64,000 nucleotides of DNA from Chryseobacterium rhizoplanae (GTDB taxonomy: Bacteria; Bacteroidota; Bacteroidia; Flavobacteriales; Weeksellaceae): NCBI RefSeq assembly GCF_900182655.1, contig NZ_FXTC01000001.1:620001-684000 (forward strand). Direction: 5' to 3'. Below are positions 26,838 to 36,540 of this stretch, piece by piece. Under the pieces are notes generated by a model. It had not been told where the DNA came from. It did not search any database and was given only the letters and a program-made list of their open reading frames with translations. Position 1 is the stretch's first letter. The number at the start of each line of letters is the position of its first letter. The translations under genes and the position numbers were made by a program.

Positions 26838-27859
26838 TGATGAAATTAAAACTTTCAGCAGCTGTCTTTTCCTTAACAACAGCCGTTCTTTCTGCTCAGA
26901 TTAAAGATACTTTAGCCGAAAAAATGCTGGTATATCAGCTTCCCATTGGCGGGTGGGGCAAGCAGCTGGACGATAAATCTGTAGTGAATTATAATTTACC
27001 GCTCGATGAGGATCTTTTGAAAAAGATAAAGGCAACGGGTGACGATCATGCAACCATTGATAATAATGCAACGTCAAGGGAAATTAACGCCTTAATAAAA
27101 GCATATTCCACCACAAAAAATCCTGAATATCTGAAATCTGCAGAGAAAGGAATTAGTTATCTTCTTTTAATGCAGTATAAAAACGGAGGTTTCCCACAAT
27201 ATTATCCTAATTCCGGATTGTACAGAAAGCAGGTGACCTACAATGACAATGCGATGATTAACGCTTTGACGGTTTTGTATAATGTGGCGGAAGGGAAAAA
27301 TGATTTTGATGTTGTTGATTCTAAATTAAAGGAAAAATCAAAAATAGCCGTACAAAAAGGAATTGAATGCATCTTGAAAACTCAGGTTTTACAAAAGGGA
27401 AACCCAACAATCTGGGGCGATCAGTACAACGAAATCACGCTTCAGCCAGATAAAGCAAGAGCTTTTGAACCGATTTCTCTGGCAACAGGAGAATCTGTAG
27501 GAATTATAAGATTTTTAATGCTGCAGCCCGTAACTCCGGAAGTTGAAAAATCGATAAAATCTGCTGTAAAATGGTTTAAGCAAAATAAAATTGAAGGCTA
27601 CATCTACAATGTCTCAAAAGTAAACGGAAAAGCTGTCCGGACTTTGGCAGAGGATAAAAATTCTGTAATCTGGGCAAGATTTTATGATATTAATAGTAAC
27701 AAACCTCTTTTCGGTGACCGTGACGGAAGCGTAAAATACAATTATAACGAGGTTTCTGAAGAAAGAAGAAACGGCTACAGCTGGTTTGGAGATTTTGCCG
27801 ATAAGCTGATCAATAAAGAATATCCAAAATGGCTTGAGAAAAATAAAATTTCTGAATAA
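26837..27859 (+). CDS. pelA: Pectate lyase, PL10 family
   Basis: 340 residues with a signal peptide ending near residue 20 (LSAQ). PL10 fold signatures: GGWGKQ, DDHATIDNNATSREI, LLLMQYKNGGFPQYYPN, YNDNAMINAL, WGDQYNEITLQPDKARAFEP and ARFYDINSNKPLFGDRDG. The conserved acidic and Arg residues appear intact. Cleaves polygalacturonate by beta-elimination, giving 4,5-unsaturated ends. Its start overlaps the DUF4861 stop (TAATG). No T9SS domain, so it is probably periplasmic or exported otherwise. Confidence 0.9.
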   Translation: MMKLKLSAAVFSLTTAVLSAQIKDTLAEKMLVYQLPIGGWGKQLDDKSVVNYNLPLDEDLLKKIKATGDDHATIDNNATSREINALIKAYSTTKNPEYLKSAEKGISYLLLMQYKNGGFPQYYPNSGLYRKQVTYNDNAMINALTVLYNVAEGKNDFDVVDSKLKEKSKIAVQKGIECILKTQVLQKGNPTIWGDQYNEITLQPDKARAFEPISLATGESVGIIRFLMLQPVTPEVEKSIKSAVKWFKQNKIEGYIYNVSKVNGKAVRTLAEDKNSVIWARFYDINSNKPLFGDRDGSVKYNYNEVSEERRNGYSWFGDFADKLINKEYPKWLEKNKISE

Positions 27860-27876
27860 CAATTTCAGATTATAAA

Positions 27877-27905
27877 AAAGACTGAGAATTTCTCAGTCTT
27901 TCTTG
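27877..27905. terminator. Bidirectional terminator
   Basis: AAAGACTGAGA (27877-27887) and TCTCAGTCTTT (27891-27901) form an 11-base stem with a 3-base loop between convergent lyase genes. Confidence 0.85.
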
Positions 27906-27925
27906 TTCTAATTTATTGACTAAAA

Positions 27926-29044
27926 TTATAATGAATTACAAATATTTCCTGTTAATGTTGCTCCTGCATTGGCTGTTACGTCAGACTTTACAGAAGATAA
28001 GGACAGCATCGGGATGGTATAAGGAGGAGTAAATGCCGTACCGCTTCCTGCTGTGTTTCCGGTAACGTTGGTAAATGTATTGTTGGAAGTAACCGTAACT
28101 GCTGTGTAACCACTCATCAGGTTAATAGGCTCTTTTACATTCTCAAAAACGTTTCCATCGACACGGATATTCGCCTGAACTCCTGCTGCAATACATTTGT
28201 TGCTTACAGAACTGTTGAAATAGCTGTTAACAACATGTATTTTACCAAATCTCACTCTCGGCATACGCTCTCTGCATCCCGGAGCCCACCAGCAGCGAAC
28301 GAATGTTACATTCAGTTTTCCTGCATCAGCCGTTGCCCCGTCACTAGATCCGATAAGGTTGGAGAATCTGTGGTCGTCTGTTCCGCCTGAACCGCCAGGT
28401 TTCGGAGCTTTCAGATAATGAAATTTCGTATAAGAAACTGTAACGAAGTCGGATTTGTTTTTAATATCAAAATTCCCGTCTACACCGTCTCTGAATTCAC
28501 AATGATCGATCCATACATTTCTGCAGTCATCTAAAATGGCATTGTCCCAGCCGTCTGTATCATAAGCTCCCGGACCTTCGAAAATCAGGTTTCTGATCAC
28601 GATATTGTTGCATCGTTTAATATTGATAATTCCTGATCCGCTTGCAGTCTGATCCGTAGAAACCAATTTAGCACCGCTTGTCCCGTAAAGTGTTTTTCCT
28701 GTTTGATCCTGCAGCGATAAACGAGTTGTAATGGTGATGGTTCCTGTCACTTTAATGACTTTTACTGCTGTGTTTTCGATCGCAGCTTTTAATTGTGCAT
28801 AGGTGGCCACGGTAGTTTCAGCGGCTGTTCCTCCACCTGTTGTTCCTCCGTTTTGAGAAGCCCATCCCGGGGCCACACAGTTTGCTAAAGGAACTACGGC
28901 CTTGGCAGCGAGTTTACTTCCGATACTAAGTTCGTTTGGGTTTTCCGCTAAATCTGTTTTAATGTCTTCCTGCGCGCAACCAGTCAGGGCAAAGGTAGAG
29001 CTTAGAGCTACCATAAGAAAGGCAGCTTTAAATGTTGTTTTCAT
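27926..29044 (-). CDS. Pectate lyase, PL1 family, lipoprotein
   Basis: 372 residues. Lipobox LTGC near residue 23 predicts a lipoprotein. The PL1 core has IVIRNLIFEGPGAYDTDGWDNAILDDCRNVWIDHCEF (split here by the calcium-binding DxxD region), then SYTKFHYLKAPKP and RERMPRVRFGKIHVVNSYF. The WIDHC and RxPRxR motifs give the calcium site and the catalytic Arg. It lies at the 3' side of the leftward pectin block behind its own 260-base upstream region, which has a LacI-type palindrome at 29158. Confidence 0.9.
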   Translation of the reverse strand: MKTTFKAAFLMVALSSTFALTGCAQEDIKTDLAENPNELSIGSKLAAKAVVPLANCVAPGWASQNGGTTGGGTAAETTVATYAQLKAAIENTAVKVIKVTGTITITTRLSLQDQTGKTLYGTSGAKLVSTDQTASGSGIINIKRCNNIVIRNLIFEGPGAYDTDGWDNAILDDCRNVWIDHCEFRDGVDGNFDIKNKSDFVTVSYTKFHYLKAPKPGGSGGTDDHRFSNLIGSSDGATADAGKLNVTFVRCWWAPGCRERMPRVRFGKIHVVNSYFNSSVSNKCIAAGVQANIRVDGNVFENVKEPINLMSGYTAVTVTSNNTFTNVTGNTAGSGTAFTPPYTIPMLSLSSVKSDVTANAGATLTGNICNSL

Positions 29045-29157
29045 AGTAATGATTTATGTTATTTGATTTGGTTGTAAAATTATATATTTTATATTTAAAT
29101 GTTTTATATTTTAATATATTAATATTTATATAATTATAATGTTATTAATTTAATTTA

Positions 29158-29171
29158 TTCAATCGGTTGCA
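29158..29171. promoter_or_regulatory. Putative LacI-type operator before the PL1 gene
   Basis: TTCAATCGGTTGCA resembles TGCAATCGATTGCA (two differences). It lies 114 bases upstream of the PL1 start in a 263-base AT-rich intergenic region that otherwise holds only the hairpin at 29223. Confidence 0.45.
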
Positions 29172-29222
29172 TTTTATTATTAATTGAAAATAATATTAAT
29201 TGGTTGGTGTTTATAAATAGAA

Positions 29223-29281
29223 CTCCCGCACATTTCAGAATTACAAAGATTATTTACTGTGAATTCTGAAATCTGCGGGAG
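29223..29281. terminator. Long hairpin behind the GH95 gene
   Basis: CTCCCGCA and ATTTCAGAATT (29223-29242) pair with AATTCTGAAAT and TGCGGGAG (29262-29281), about 20 base pairs with one mismatch. It is placed to end the GH95 transcript or stabilise its 3' end. Confidence 0.6.
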
Positions 29282-29307
29282 ATTTTCTGCTTACTGTTTA
29301 TTACTTA

Positions 29308-31782
29308 TTATTTTGATTCAAAAATGTACATTTGTCCTTTTTCAGTATCAAAATCAAAAACCTGTGTTTCAGGAATTGAGTAACCTTTTAATTCCGCTTT
29401 ATCTGAAACTAATGGCTTTTTAATAGCATTCACCTGGTAATACAGATTCGGATTTTCTCCTTTTGCTGAGGTTAAACCTGTCTTGGATTTAAACTGAATA
29501 TCTTTCGCGACTCTGATTCTCGCATTTCCTCCCAGAACAGATTTTACAACCATTTTCTTTAGTTTAGAATTCTTCCATTCGATATCGATTTCAAAACCGC
29601 CTCTTGCTTTTAATCCTCTCACAGAACCATTCGGTAAAGCATCAGGAAGGGCGGGCAAAATATAAATATAACCGTCATAACTTTGCAGTAATAGTTCAGC
29701 AATTCCTGAAGTACATCCAAAATTTCCATCAATTTGGAATGGGGGATGCGCATCCAGAAGATTTGGATAAGTTCCTCCCGACTGGCCTTTTGTTTCCATA
29801 GGTGCGGGAGTCAGCTGATCGGAGATTAATTTAAAAGCTCTGTTTCCGTTCAGTAATCTTGCCCACCAGTTTACTTTCCAGCCCATCGACCAGCCTGTGG
29901 ATTTGTCACCGCGATACGTCATCGAATTTTTTGCAGCTTCTGTTAAATCAGGATTTCTGAAAGGAGAGATTTGTCCCGACGGAAAAAGTCCGTACAAATG
30001 CGAAATATGTCTGTGTTTATCATTGGTTCTGTCCATATCTGTAAGCCACTCCTGCAGTTGGGTGTGTTGCCCGATCTGCATGGGCGGAAGTTTATTTAAA
30101 GCTGATTTTACTTCATCTGAAAGGCCTTTATCTTCATTTAGAATTTTTGAAGCATTAATGAAATTATTAAAAACATCAAAAACCAACTGGTTATCCATCG
30201 TTGTTCCGGCCGTAATTCCCACACTTTTCATATAGGTGTTTTCAGGCGACATGGAAGGGGAGACTACCAGATATTTTTTCGAAGGATCCTGTTGTAGGAC
30301 ATCGAGATAAAATAAGGCACAACCTTTCAGAGCAGCATAATGTTTTTTCAAAAATTGCTGATCTCCGGTGTATAGATAATGATTCCAGATGTGCTGAGTC
30401 AGCCATGCTCCGCCCATCGGCCACATCCCGTAAAACCCGCCGTCTACAATTCCGGTGATTCTCCACAAATCTGTATTGTGATGCATATTCCAGCCTCTGG
30501 CATGGTACATTTCCTTCGCAGATTCCTGTCCTGTCACCGATAAATCCTGAATCATATCGAATAAAGGTTCGTGCATTTCACTGAGGTTTGTATTTTCAGC
30601 AGGCCAGTAATTCATTTCTGTATTGATGTTCACAGTGTATTTACTGTCCCAGGCAGGATTTAGCTGATCATTCCAGATTCCCTGAAGATTGGCAGGCTGG
30701 GTTCCCTGTTGTGAAGAAGATAGTAAAAGATAGCGTCCGAATTGGAAATATAACGCGACCAGATCCGGATCTTTTGAGCTTCCAAATTCTTTAATTCGAA
30801 TGTCGGTTGTTTTTTTCGTCTGTTCGGTAGTTCCTAAATTTAACTCTACACGCTTGAAATATTTCTGATACTTTTCAATGTGTTCTTTTAATTCAGCATC
30901 ATATTTTTTATGCAAAGCAGATTGTACATATTCTGAAACTCTCACATCAGGATTTCCGGAAATATCATTGTACTTTTTAAAATTCGTAGCAATGGAAATA
31001 TAAATGATCACCTCATCTGCTCCGGAAATTTCAAGCTGATCTTTTATTGAGGTCAATTTTCCACCTTTTAAAACCGGAAAAGCCACTGTTTTAAAATTAA
31101 TTTTTCCAATTTTATTATCGGAAGAACTGCTTGTTCCGTTAATCACCAATTGGTTTTTCTCTGTAAAAATTGATTTTTTCAAGTGTGGAGTGGAAGCATG
31201 AATAGAAAAATTCAGACTTCCTTTTTTGCCGGAAGATAGTTTAATCATGATCACGTTATCCGCAAAAGATGAGAAAATCTCACGCCTGAAAGTCACTCCA
31301 TTTACTTCATAGGAAACACTACTGACTGCCTTTTCAATATCTAACGTCCGGGTATAATTTTTAAAATTTTCATGACCTTTAAAATCCAGAAACAGATCGC
31401 CCATCGTCTGATAAGGCATTCCGTAATTCAAATCTTTTGGAGCGGCTCTTGGATAGGTTGCATTGGATAGTTTTTGGGCTTGTTCAAACTGACCTTCATT
31501 CAATAGTTTTCTGATTTTCCGGATACTGTCGAATGTATTTTTCGGAACATTATTTCCCGGTTCTCCCGCCCAGATTGTTTCTTCATTAAGTTGAAGATGT
31601 TCCTGCGAAGCGCCACCAAAAACCATAGCGCCTAATTTTCCGTTTCCAATTGGTAAAGCCTCGTTCCAGTTTTCTGCAGGCTTGTCATAAATCAGTTTCA
31701 AATTTTGCTGTGCCTGAACTGAAACTGAAATTACCGTTCCAAAAGCCAGTAAAAAGATTTTATGTTGAATGATTTTGAACAT
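29308..31782 (-). CDS. GH95 alpha-L-fucosidase / alpha-L-galactosidase
   Basis: 824 residues, normal for GH95. Signal peptide (to about residue 24, VQAQ), then the N-terminal beta domain (WNEALPIGNGKLGAMVFGG, LNEETIWAG), and the (alpha/alpha)6 catalytic domain with QPANLQGIWNDQLNPAWDSKYTVNINTEMNYW and SPSMSPEN, the usual Glu and Asn/Asp sites, plus DAHPPFQIDGNFG and a C-terminal beta domain. In pectin loci, GH95 removes L-fucose or L-galactose from rhamnogalacturonan side chains. Periplasmic by signal. Confidence 0.9.
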   Translation of the reverse strand: MFKIIQHKIFLLAFGTVISVSVQAQQNLKLIYDKPAENWNEALPIGNGKLGAMVFGGASQEHLQLNEETIWAGEPGNNVPKNTFDSIRKIRKLLNEGQFEQAQKLSNATYPRAAPKDLNYGMPYQTMGDLFLDFKGHENFKNYTRTLDIEKAVSSVSYEVNGVTFRREIFSSFADNVIMIKLSSGKKGSLNFSIHASTPHLKKSIFTEKNQLVINGTSSSSDNKIGKINFKTVAFPVLKGGKLTSIKDQLEISGADEVIIYISIATNFKKYNDISGNPDVRVSEYVQSALHKKYDAELKEHIEKYQKYFKRVELNLGTTEQTKKTTDIRIKEFGSSKDPDLVALYFQFGRYLLLSSSQQGTQPANLQGIWNDQLNPAWDSKYTVNINTEMNYWPAENTNLSEMHEPLFDMIQDLSVTGQESAKEMYHARGWNMHHNTDLWRITGIVDGGFYGMWPMGGAWLTQHIWNHYLYTGDQQFLKKHYAALKGCALFYLDVLQQDPSKKYLVVSPSMSPENTYMKSVGITAGTTMDNQLVFDVFNNFINASKILNEDKGLSDEVKSALNKLPPMQIGQHTQLQEWLTDMDRTNDKHRHISHLYGLFPSGQISPFRNPDLTEAAKNSMTYRGDKSTGWSMGWKVNWWARLLNGNRAFKLISDQLTPAPMETKGQSGGTYPNLLDAHPPFQIDGNFGCTSGIAELLLQSYDGYIYILPALPDALPNGSVRGLKARGGFEIDIEWKNSKLKKMVVKSVLGGNARIRVAKDIQFKSKTGLTSAKGENPNLYYQVNAIKKPLVSDKAELKGYSIPETQVFDFDTEKGQMYIFESK

Positions 31783-31814
31783 TTTTATATTTTGTTAAAG
31801 TGATTTGATTTGTT

Positions 31815-31980
31815 GGAAAAAACGCAAGAGGCAAAGGTTTTCAATTATAATAATGCTTTAAGGCACAATAAAATCAAAGATTTTCAGTAAGTTTTTATAA
31901 TAATCAATTTATCGAAGATAAAATCCTTGCGCCTTAAAACGTAATAACCTAAATAATTTTTTGCGCCCTTGCGTTTTTCC
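31815..31980. repeat. Interspersed intergenic repeat A, copy 1
   Basis: Terminal inverted ends GGAAAAAACGCAAG and CTTGCGTTTTTCC enclose a conserved interior (TTTAAGGCACAA..., ATCAAAGATTTTCAG, TATCGAAGATAAAATCCTTG, CGCCTTAAA). It shares interior and spacing with 33320 and 39205. Length 166 bases, no coding capacity. Confidence 0.75.
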
Positions 31981-31999
31981 AATATATTTTAATTACCCA

Positions 32000-32902
32000 T
32001 TACTTATTGATTATGGCTTTAAGCCAGTCAGAGCATAATTTTTTCCAGTTATCCGTCAGTTCAGATTTATTCGTAATTCCGATTTTATGTCCACCTTCAG
32101 GGAAAATAAACATTGCACCTTTTACTTTGTTTTTTATCATTTCCTGATAGTATAAAATACTGTTCATGACAGGAACTGTTTTATCATTTTGAGCATGAAA
32201 TAAAATGGTGGGTGGAGTTTTTTCCGTTATCCGGTTTTGCATCGAATATTCTTTGATTTTTTCAGGAGAAGCATTTTCACCAAGAAGGCTATTGCGGCTT
32301 CCGATATGGGCAAATTCTCCTAAATCAATAACCGGAGAAATCAAAATCGCAAAATTGGGAACAGTTGGAATTGAAGTCCAGTCTCCTTGTAATTCCGTAT
32401 AATCTGTGGAAATATTACTTACAGATGCAGCCAGATGTCCGCCTGCAGAAGTTCCGATGACCCCGATCTGTTCCGGTGAAATACCATATTGCTCTGCATT
32501 TTTTCTCAGATATTTTATAGCTGCCTGAATGTCCTGTAGCGGAGCAATTTCTTTTTGTTTCAAGTCTGGAGAAGTGGGCAATCGGTAATTTAAAACAAAG
32601 GCTGAAATTCCTTGAGTATTGAACCATTTTGCGATCTGGTAACCGCCTAAATCATAAGTAAGTTTATAATATCCCCCACCGGGAATGACGATTACAGCCA
32701 TCTGTTTTCTTTCTTCTTTTGGAGGTAAAAAAGCAAAAAGCTCAGTCTCTTTTATCTGTATGATTCTTCCGTCCTTTTCTTCTGTTTTTAAGGGCAATCC
32801 TTTGGAATTCGGCATCTGACCTTTCGGCCAGACCATAATTTTTTCCTGTGCAGATAATTGAAGAGTAAGGAAAATTAATAGAAGGAATGCAATTTTTTTC
32901 AT
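32000..32902 (-). CDS. Alpha/beta-hydrolase, carbohydrate esterase-like
   Basis: 300 residues with signal peptide (LQLSAQ, about 18). Lipase-like fold: VIPGGGYY (oxyanion-hole HGGG equivalent), nucleophile Ser in IGTSAGGHLA near residue 155, and the late Asp/His (FHAQNDKTVP, PEGGHKIG). Resembles bacterial acetyl-xylan/feruloyl esterase-like hydrolases. In this locus probably removes acetyl groups from pectin or side chains. Expressed with the cupin gene downstream of repeat A2. Confidence 0.82.
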   Translation of the reverse strand: MKKIAFLLLIFLTLQLSAQEKIMVWPKGQMPNSKGLPLKTEEKDGRIIQIKETELFAFLPPKEERKQMAVIVIPGGGYYKLTYDLGGYQIAKWFNTQGISAFVLNYRLPTSPDLKQKEIAPLQDIQAAIKYLRKNAEQYGISPEQIGVIGTSAGGHLAASVSNISTDYTELQGDWTSIPTVPNFAILISPVIDLGEFAHIGSRNSLLGENASPEKIKEYSMQNRITEKTPPTILFHAQNDKTVPVMNSILYYQEMIKNKVKGAMFIFPEGGHKIGITNKSELTDNWKKLCSDWLKAIINK

Positions 32903-32952
32903 AGCAAAATAATTTAGCGAAATGCTTTTCTAAACCTTGAAGATTTGATTTT

Positions 32953-33294
32953 TTAATCTTTCAGGAAGTCTTCTCTAAAAGGAGTGAAAGCATCAATGAG
33001 CTGTCCCGCTTCCAGACATTTTACTCCATGGAAAATATTGGGCTGTGCGAAAAATCCGTCACCTTGCTGTAAAATTTTTGTTTCGCCATCAACGGTCACT
33101 TCAAACTTTCCTGAAGCAACATAGGTGATCTGAGAATGAAAATGCTGGTGTAAAGCTCCGATGGCATCTTTTTCAAACTTTACAATCACCATCATTACCT
33201 GAGAATTGTACCCCACAAACTGTCTGGAAACTCCAGCTCCTAAATCATCCCATTCGGAATTACCGTCAAAGAAAGGTTCTTTTTTGAACTTCAT
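32953..33294 (-). CDS. kdgF: Cupin protein, KdgF-like (opens unsaturated uronate)
   Basis: 113 residues, a single small cupin as in KdgF. Metal ligands are visible: HQHFHSQ near residues 44-50, with further His in NIFHGVKC near residue 88. KdgF converts 4,5-unsaturated galacturonate to linear 5-keto-4-deoxyuronate, feeding KduI. That the same locus encodes kduI and kduD supports the call. No signal peptide, so cytoplasmic. Confidence 0.82.
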   Translation of the reverse strand: MKFKKEPFFDGNSEWDDLGAGVSRQFVGYNSQVMMVIVKFEKDAIGALHQHFHSQITYVASGKFEVTVDGETKILQQGDGFFAQPNIFHGVKCLEAGQLIDAFTPFREDFLKD

Positions 33295-33319
33295 TTTTTA
33301 TTTTTTTATTCTTAGCTAA

Positions 33320-33473
33320 TCGCAAAGACGCAAAGTTTTTTAATCAGAATAATGTTTTAAGGCGCAAGAAAATCAAAGATTTTCAGTTATTCAGTGTGAA
33401 ATTTTATCGAGGATAAAATCCTTGCGCCTTAAAGAATATTTATAAATTCCAGAATTCCTTGCGTCTTTGTGTT
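33320..33473. repeat. Interspersed intergenic repeat A, copy 2
   Basis: Starts CGCAAAGACGCAAAG and ends CCTTGCGTCTTTGTG, an inverted pair. The interior matches copies 1 and 3 (TTTAAGGCGCAAGAAAATC, AAAGATTTTCAG, GATAAAATCCTTGCGCCTTAAA). All copies run in the same orientation. Confidence 0.8.
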
Positions 33474-33478
33474 TAAAA

Positions 33479-34216
33479 CTATTTAATATATTTCTCTAAA
33501 CCGATTTTTAAACTCTTCAAATTTTTCAACGCTAATTTTGCAACTGATTCCGCGCCTAAGGTTGATAAATGAGTATCATCGTCTTTTCCTTTTGGATAGT
33601 AAGGGTTTTCTCCTTCTTTATAATGCAGATGGAGTTTTTTTGAATTTTCAGGACCGTAAGAAACTTCCAGTTGTTCTGTCAGTAACTGCATATCTACAAA
33701 CGGAACTTTCAGATCATTGGCCACCATTCTTACCACTAACGGATATTCTTTATGGGTATCAATCAAGACTCCGTTTTCATTGAAATTTCTTCTTACAATA
33801 GAAGTCATCAGAATGGGGGTTGCTCCTTTTTCTCTGGCTTCATTTACATATCTTTCCAGATTGGCTCTATATTGTGTATATGGATTGGTGAATTTCGTGG
33901 AATCTTTAAATTTCTGATCGTTATGTCCAAACTGAATAATGACAAAATCCCCTTTTTTCAGCTGTTTTTCCACTTTATCCCATCTGCCTTCAGTCCGGAA
34001 GCTTTTTGAACTTCGGCCGTTCATCGCATGATTCTGAATTTCAATTCCTGTTGTTAAAAATTGTGGCAAAACCTGTCCCCAACCATGTTCTGGATTTTTA
34101 TCCGGATTTTCTTTGTTGGCCATAGTAGAATCACCGATGAGAAAAAGGGTGGGTTTTTGTTGAGCAAATACGAATGTTGCCAAACAAATGTATACTATTA
34201 AAAGTAGTTTTTTCAT
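33479..34216 (-). CDS. Rhamnogalacturonan acetylesterase (SGNH hydrolase, CE12-like)
   Basis: 245 residues with signal peptide (TFVFAQQ). SGNH blocks: GDSTMA (Ser, block I), GWGQ, NGRSSKSF (Gly/Asn region), IIQFGHNDQ (block III) and DDTHLSTLGA (Asp/His, block V). Removes acetyl groups from the rhamnogalacturonan backbone before lyase or hydrolase attack. A paralogue is at 38340. Periplasmic. Confidence 0.88.
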   Translation of the reverse strand: MKKLLLIVYICLATFVFAQQKPTLFLIGDSTMANKENPDKNPEHGWGQVLPQFLTTGIEIQNHAMNGRSSKSFRTEGRWDKVEKQLKKGDFVIIQFGHNDQKFKDSTKFTNPYTQYRANLERYVNEAREKGATPILMTSIVRRNFNENGVLIDTHKEYPLVVRMVANDLKVPFVDMQLLTEQLEVSYGPENSKKLHLHYKEGENPYYPKGKDDDTHLSTLGAESVAKLALKNLKSLKIGLEKYIK

Positions 34217-34240
34217 TTAAATAATTTTTTAATTCATGTT

Positions 34241-34340
34241 CTTTTGTCTTAAAACAAAAGAACCAAAAGTTCAAGACTTGGAAACTTCCGCTAAAAAATT
34301 ATTCCTGTTCTCTAAAAATTCTAAAACTCGCACGAATTTA
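34241..34340. repeat. Interspersed repeat C, copy 1
   Basis: The stretch CTTTTGTCTTAAAACAAAAG, then TTCAAGACTTGG and TTCTAAAACTCGC, reappears in inverted orientation at 61953-62074 (CAAGTCTTGAA and GCAAGTTTTAGAA). It sits in a 218-base gap between an acetylesterase and a pectinesterase. Confidence 0.65.
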
Positions 34341-34434
34341 ATATTTGCTTTTCAGTACAATTTTAGTGTTGTGCTTAAACAGTACAATTTTCTTAACGCT
34401 CCATTTTCCTATGTCAATTTAATTGTGGTAATAA

Positions 34435-35412
34435 TTACTTATTACTCATGTTTGGATTCCATCCATCAAAAATTTTTTCAAGGGTATAATTTTTCAAATC
34501 CTTTTTCGTCACCTGATGCGACCAGCTTACTCGTTTGGAGATGTCTCCTCCTTCACCTTTGCTGCCGGATTCTGCGTAATAAGCGGTCTTTTCTTTATCA
34601 GGAAACATTTTGTCGCCTTTCCATGGATTCCAGCCTTCGGGAAGGATGTGTTTTCCCATTTCGGTGTTAATGAAAACGGTTTTGGCGTAAGGTCTCCAGG
34701 GTCTTCCCAAATAAACTTTTGTGATGTTTTCTTTTGCAATTAATTTACAGTCGAAAAAGACAAAACCATACGGTCTGCCGGCTTCTGTAGCGGCTGCGGT
34801 AATATAAGAATCGGCTAAGCTTTTAATGGTGCAGTTTTTAAAAACAACAGTTGCCTGTCCAAAAATGAAATCAGTTGTTCCTTCAATATAGCAGTTTTCG
34901 AAATATTGTCTGCTGTGATTGGTTGCGGAATAAATGGTGTCCTGGCAGCCCAGAATATTTGAGTTTTTAATTACAAAACGGTCACCTTCCACATGAAGAG
35001 AAACCGCCTGTCCTTCATTGCATGAAGAGTTTTGTATGGTCAGATTGCTGATTTTAATGTCATCACCCATTACCAATAAAGTATAGGAATTGAAGGTTGT
35101 CATCTTTTCATTAAATGCATCTGGTTTCCCTGAGAAATCATTATTGCTGATGATGGTATTGCCTTTATTTTCGCCCTCTAAGGTAATTTTATGTTTTGAA
35201 GAGGGAATAATCACTTTTTCATTATAGATTCCGGATTTAATGAAAACTAAAGCTTCTGCAGGCCCTAGATCTCTGATAGAATTTATGGCTTTCTGAATGG
35301 ATGTGAAATCTCCGCTTCCGTCTTTGGCTACGGTAATTTTTATGTAAGGGTCATTTCCCGCAAAGAGAAAATTTGCCATCGATATGAACAGAATTAAAAA
35401 TAACTTTTTCAT
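34435..35412 (-). CDS. Pectin methylesterase, CE8
   Basis: 325 residues with signal peptide (NFLFAG). Right-handed beta-helix CE8 with GEGQAVSLHV-type Gln, DTIYSATNHSRQYFENC, TTDFIFGQATVVF (catalytic Asp) and LGRPWRPYAKTVF (Arg). Demethylates homogalacturonan so that PL1 and PL10 lyases can cut. Paralogue at 44837. Probably periplasmic. Confidence 0.9.
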   Translation of the reverse strand: MKKLFLILFISMANFLFAGNDPYIKITVAKDGSGDFTSIQKAINSIRDLGPAEALVFIKSGIYNEKVIIPSSKHKITLEGENKGNTIISNNDFSGKPDAFNEKMTTFNSYTLLVMGDDIKISNLTIQNSSCNEGQAVSLHVEGDRFVIKNSNILGCQDTIYSATNHSRQYFENCYIEGTTDFIFGQATVVFKNCTIKSLADSYITAAATEAGRPYGFVFFDCKLIAKENITKVYLGRPWRPYAKTVFINTEMGKHILPEGWNPWKGDKMFPDKEKTAYYAESGSKGEGGDISKRVSWSHQVTKKDLKNYTLEKIFDGWNPNMSNK

Positions 35413-35603
35413 AAACTGGATTATTGTTTTTTAATGCAAAGATTTTTATGAAACCTCATAATTTTTAGAAAGCAAAGGCGAATAAAATTTACTTCGTGAA
35501 GCTGTGACGATAACTTTACTAAATCAATTCGTTGATTCATCCTTGCTCGCTAAATATTCATTTATATTAAATTAAATCTTTGCGTTTAAAATCATAATTA
35601 ATA

Positions 35604-36515
35604 CTATTTCAAAACTTTATTTAAAAAATCAATTGTTAAATTCAAAGTTTCTGTAAACCAAGGTTCTGCCGACCAGAAAGAGTGTGGAGTATCTTTGATT
35701 TCATGAAATTCTGTCGGAATATTATAACTCTTTAATTTTTTCATCATATCGTCTCTTCCCGCATGAAAACGGGGTTGAGAGCTGTTAATGAAAAGGGTAG
35801 GAGGTGTATTTTTATCTACATACTCGAGAGGTGAAGCTTCTTTCCAGATTTTTGGATTGTCTTTTTGTGAATACCCCAGCCAATAGGCATCGTAGGTTCC
35901 TTCTTTTCCGGATTCTTCATGAACAAAAGAAACTACGCCATCTACATTGACAATAGCCTGTAATTTAATATTTTTCCTGACGCCGACTAAAGTAGCGATC
36001 TGAGCTCCGGCAGATTCACCCAAAACTGCCATTTTCTTTTTGTTTAAGGAATATCTTGAATGATTTTTCTTTACCCATTGAATACCTGTTTCAATATCTT
36101 CAACTCCGGCAGGATATTTCGCGACATCAGCCAATCGGTATCCGATAGCAATCACAACGTAGCCGTTTGAAGCCAGTTCCATTGCCATGAATTTTTCATT
36201 TTCCTTACTTCCGGAAATCCAGCCACCGCCATGTACCATAGCAATTCCCGGATATTTTTTTGATTGGTCGCGAGGATAGTATACATCGGCTTTTAAAGAA
36301 ATTCCTTTGATATTGGTATATTCTACCTCTTTATCTATTTTGATATTTTGCGGCACAGGTCTGTCAATGGGTGTGATAAAAGGATATTTTTTCTTAAACT
36401 TTTCAAAAGTGCCTTCGTTAGTGTAAGGAGTGGCATTCGGTCTGTTTACCTGTCCAAATGCCATTGTCCCTACACAAAAAATAGAAATATAAGTATGTTT
36501 TTTGCTAAAATTCAT
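35604..36515 (-). CDS. Alpha/beta-hydrolase esterase, exported
   Basis: 303 residues with a signal-like N-terminus (to about 20, MAFGQ). HGGGWISGSK (oxyanion hole), nucleophile in LGESAGAQIA near residue 170, later FINSSQPRFHAGRDD (Asp) and DTPHSFW (His): a carbohydrate-esterase-like hydrolase. Likely deacetylates pectic substrates; the precise bond is unknown. About 190 bases of AT-rich sequence, which may hold a decayed copy of repeat A, separate it from the CE8 gene at 34435-35412. Confidence 0.8.
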   Translation of the reverse strand: MNFSKKHTYISIFCVGTMAFGQVNRPNATPYTNEGTFEKFKKKYPFITPIDRPVPQNIKIDKEVEYTNIKGISLKADVYYPRDQSKKYPGIAMVHGGGWISGSKENEKFMAMELASNGYVVIAIGYRLADVAKYPAGVEDIETGIQWVKKNHSRYSLNKKKMAVLGESAGAQIATLVGVRKNIKLQAIVNVDGVVSFVHEESGKEGTYDAYWLGYSQKDNPKIWKEASPLEYVDKNTPPTLFINSSQPRFHAGRDDMMKKLKSYNIPTEFHEIKDTPHSFWSAEPWFTETLNLTIDFLNKVLK

Positions 36516-36540
36516 GTTATCAAATTTTAAAATTTTAAAC

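Noticed and set aside
34236..34670. 144-codon plus-strand open frame
   Set aside because: Begins inside interspersed repeat C and runs antisense into the CE8 gene; not a credible gene.
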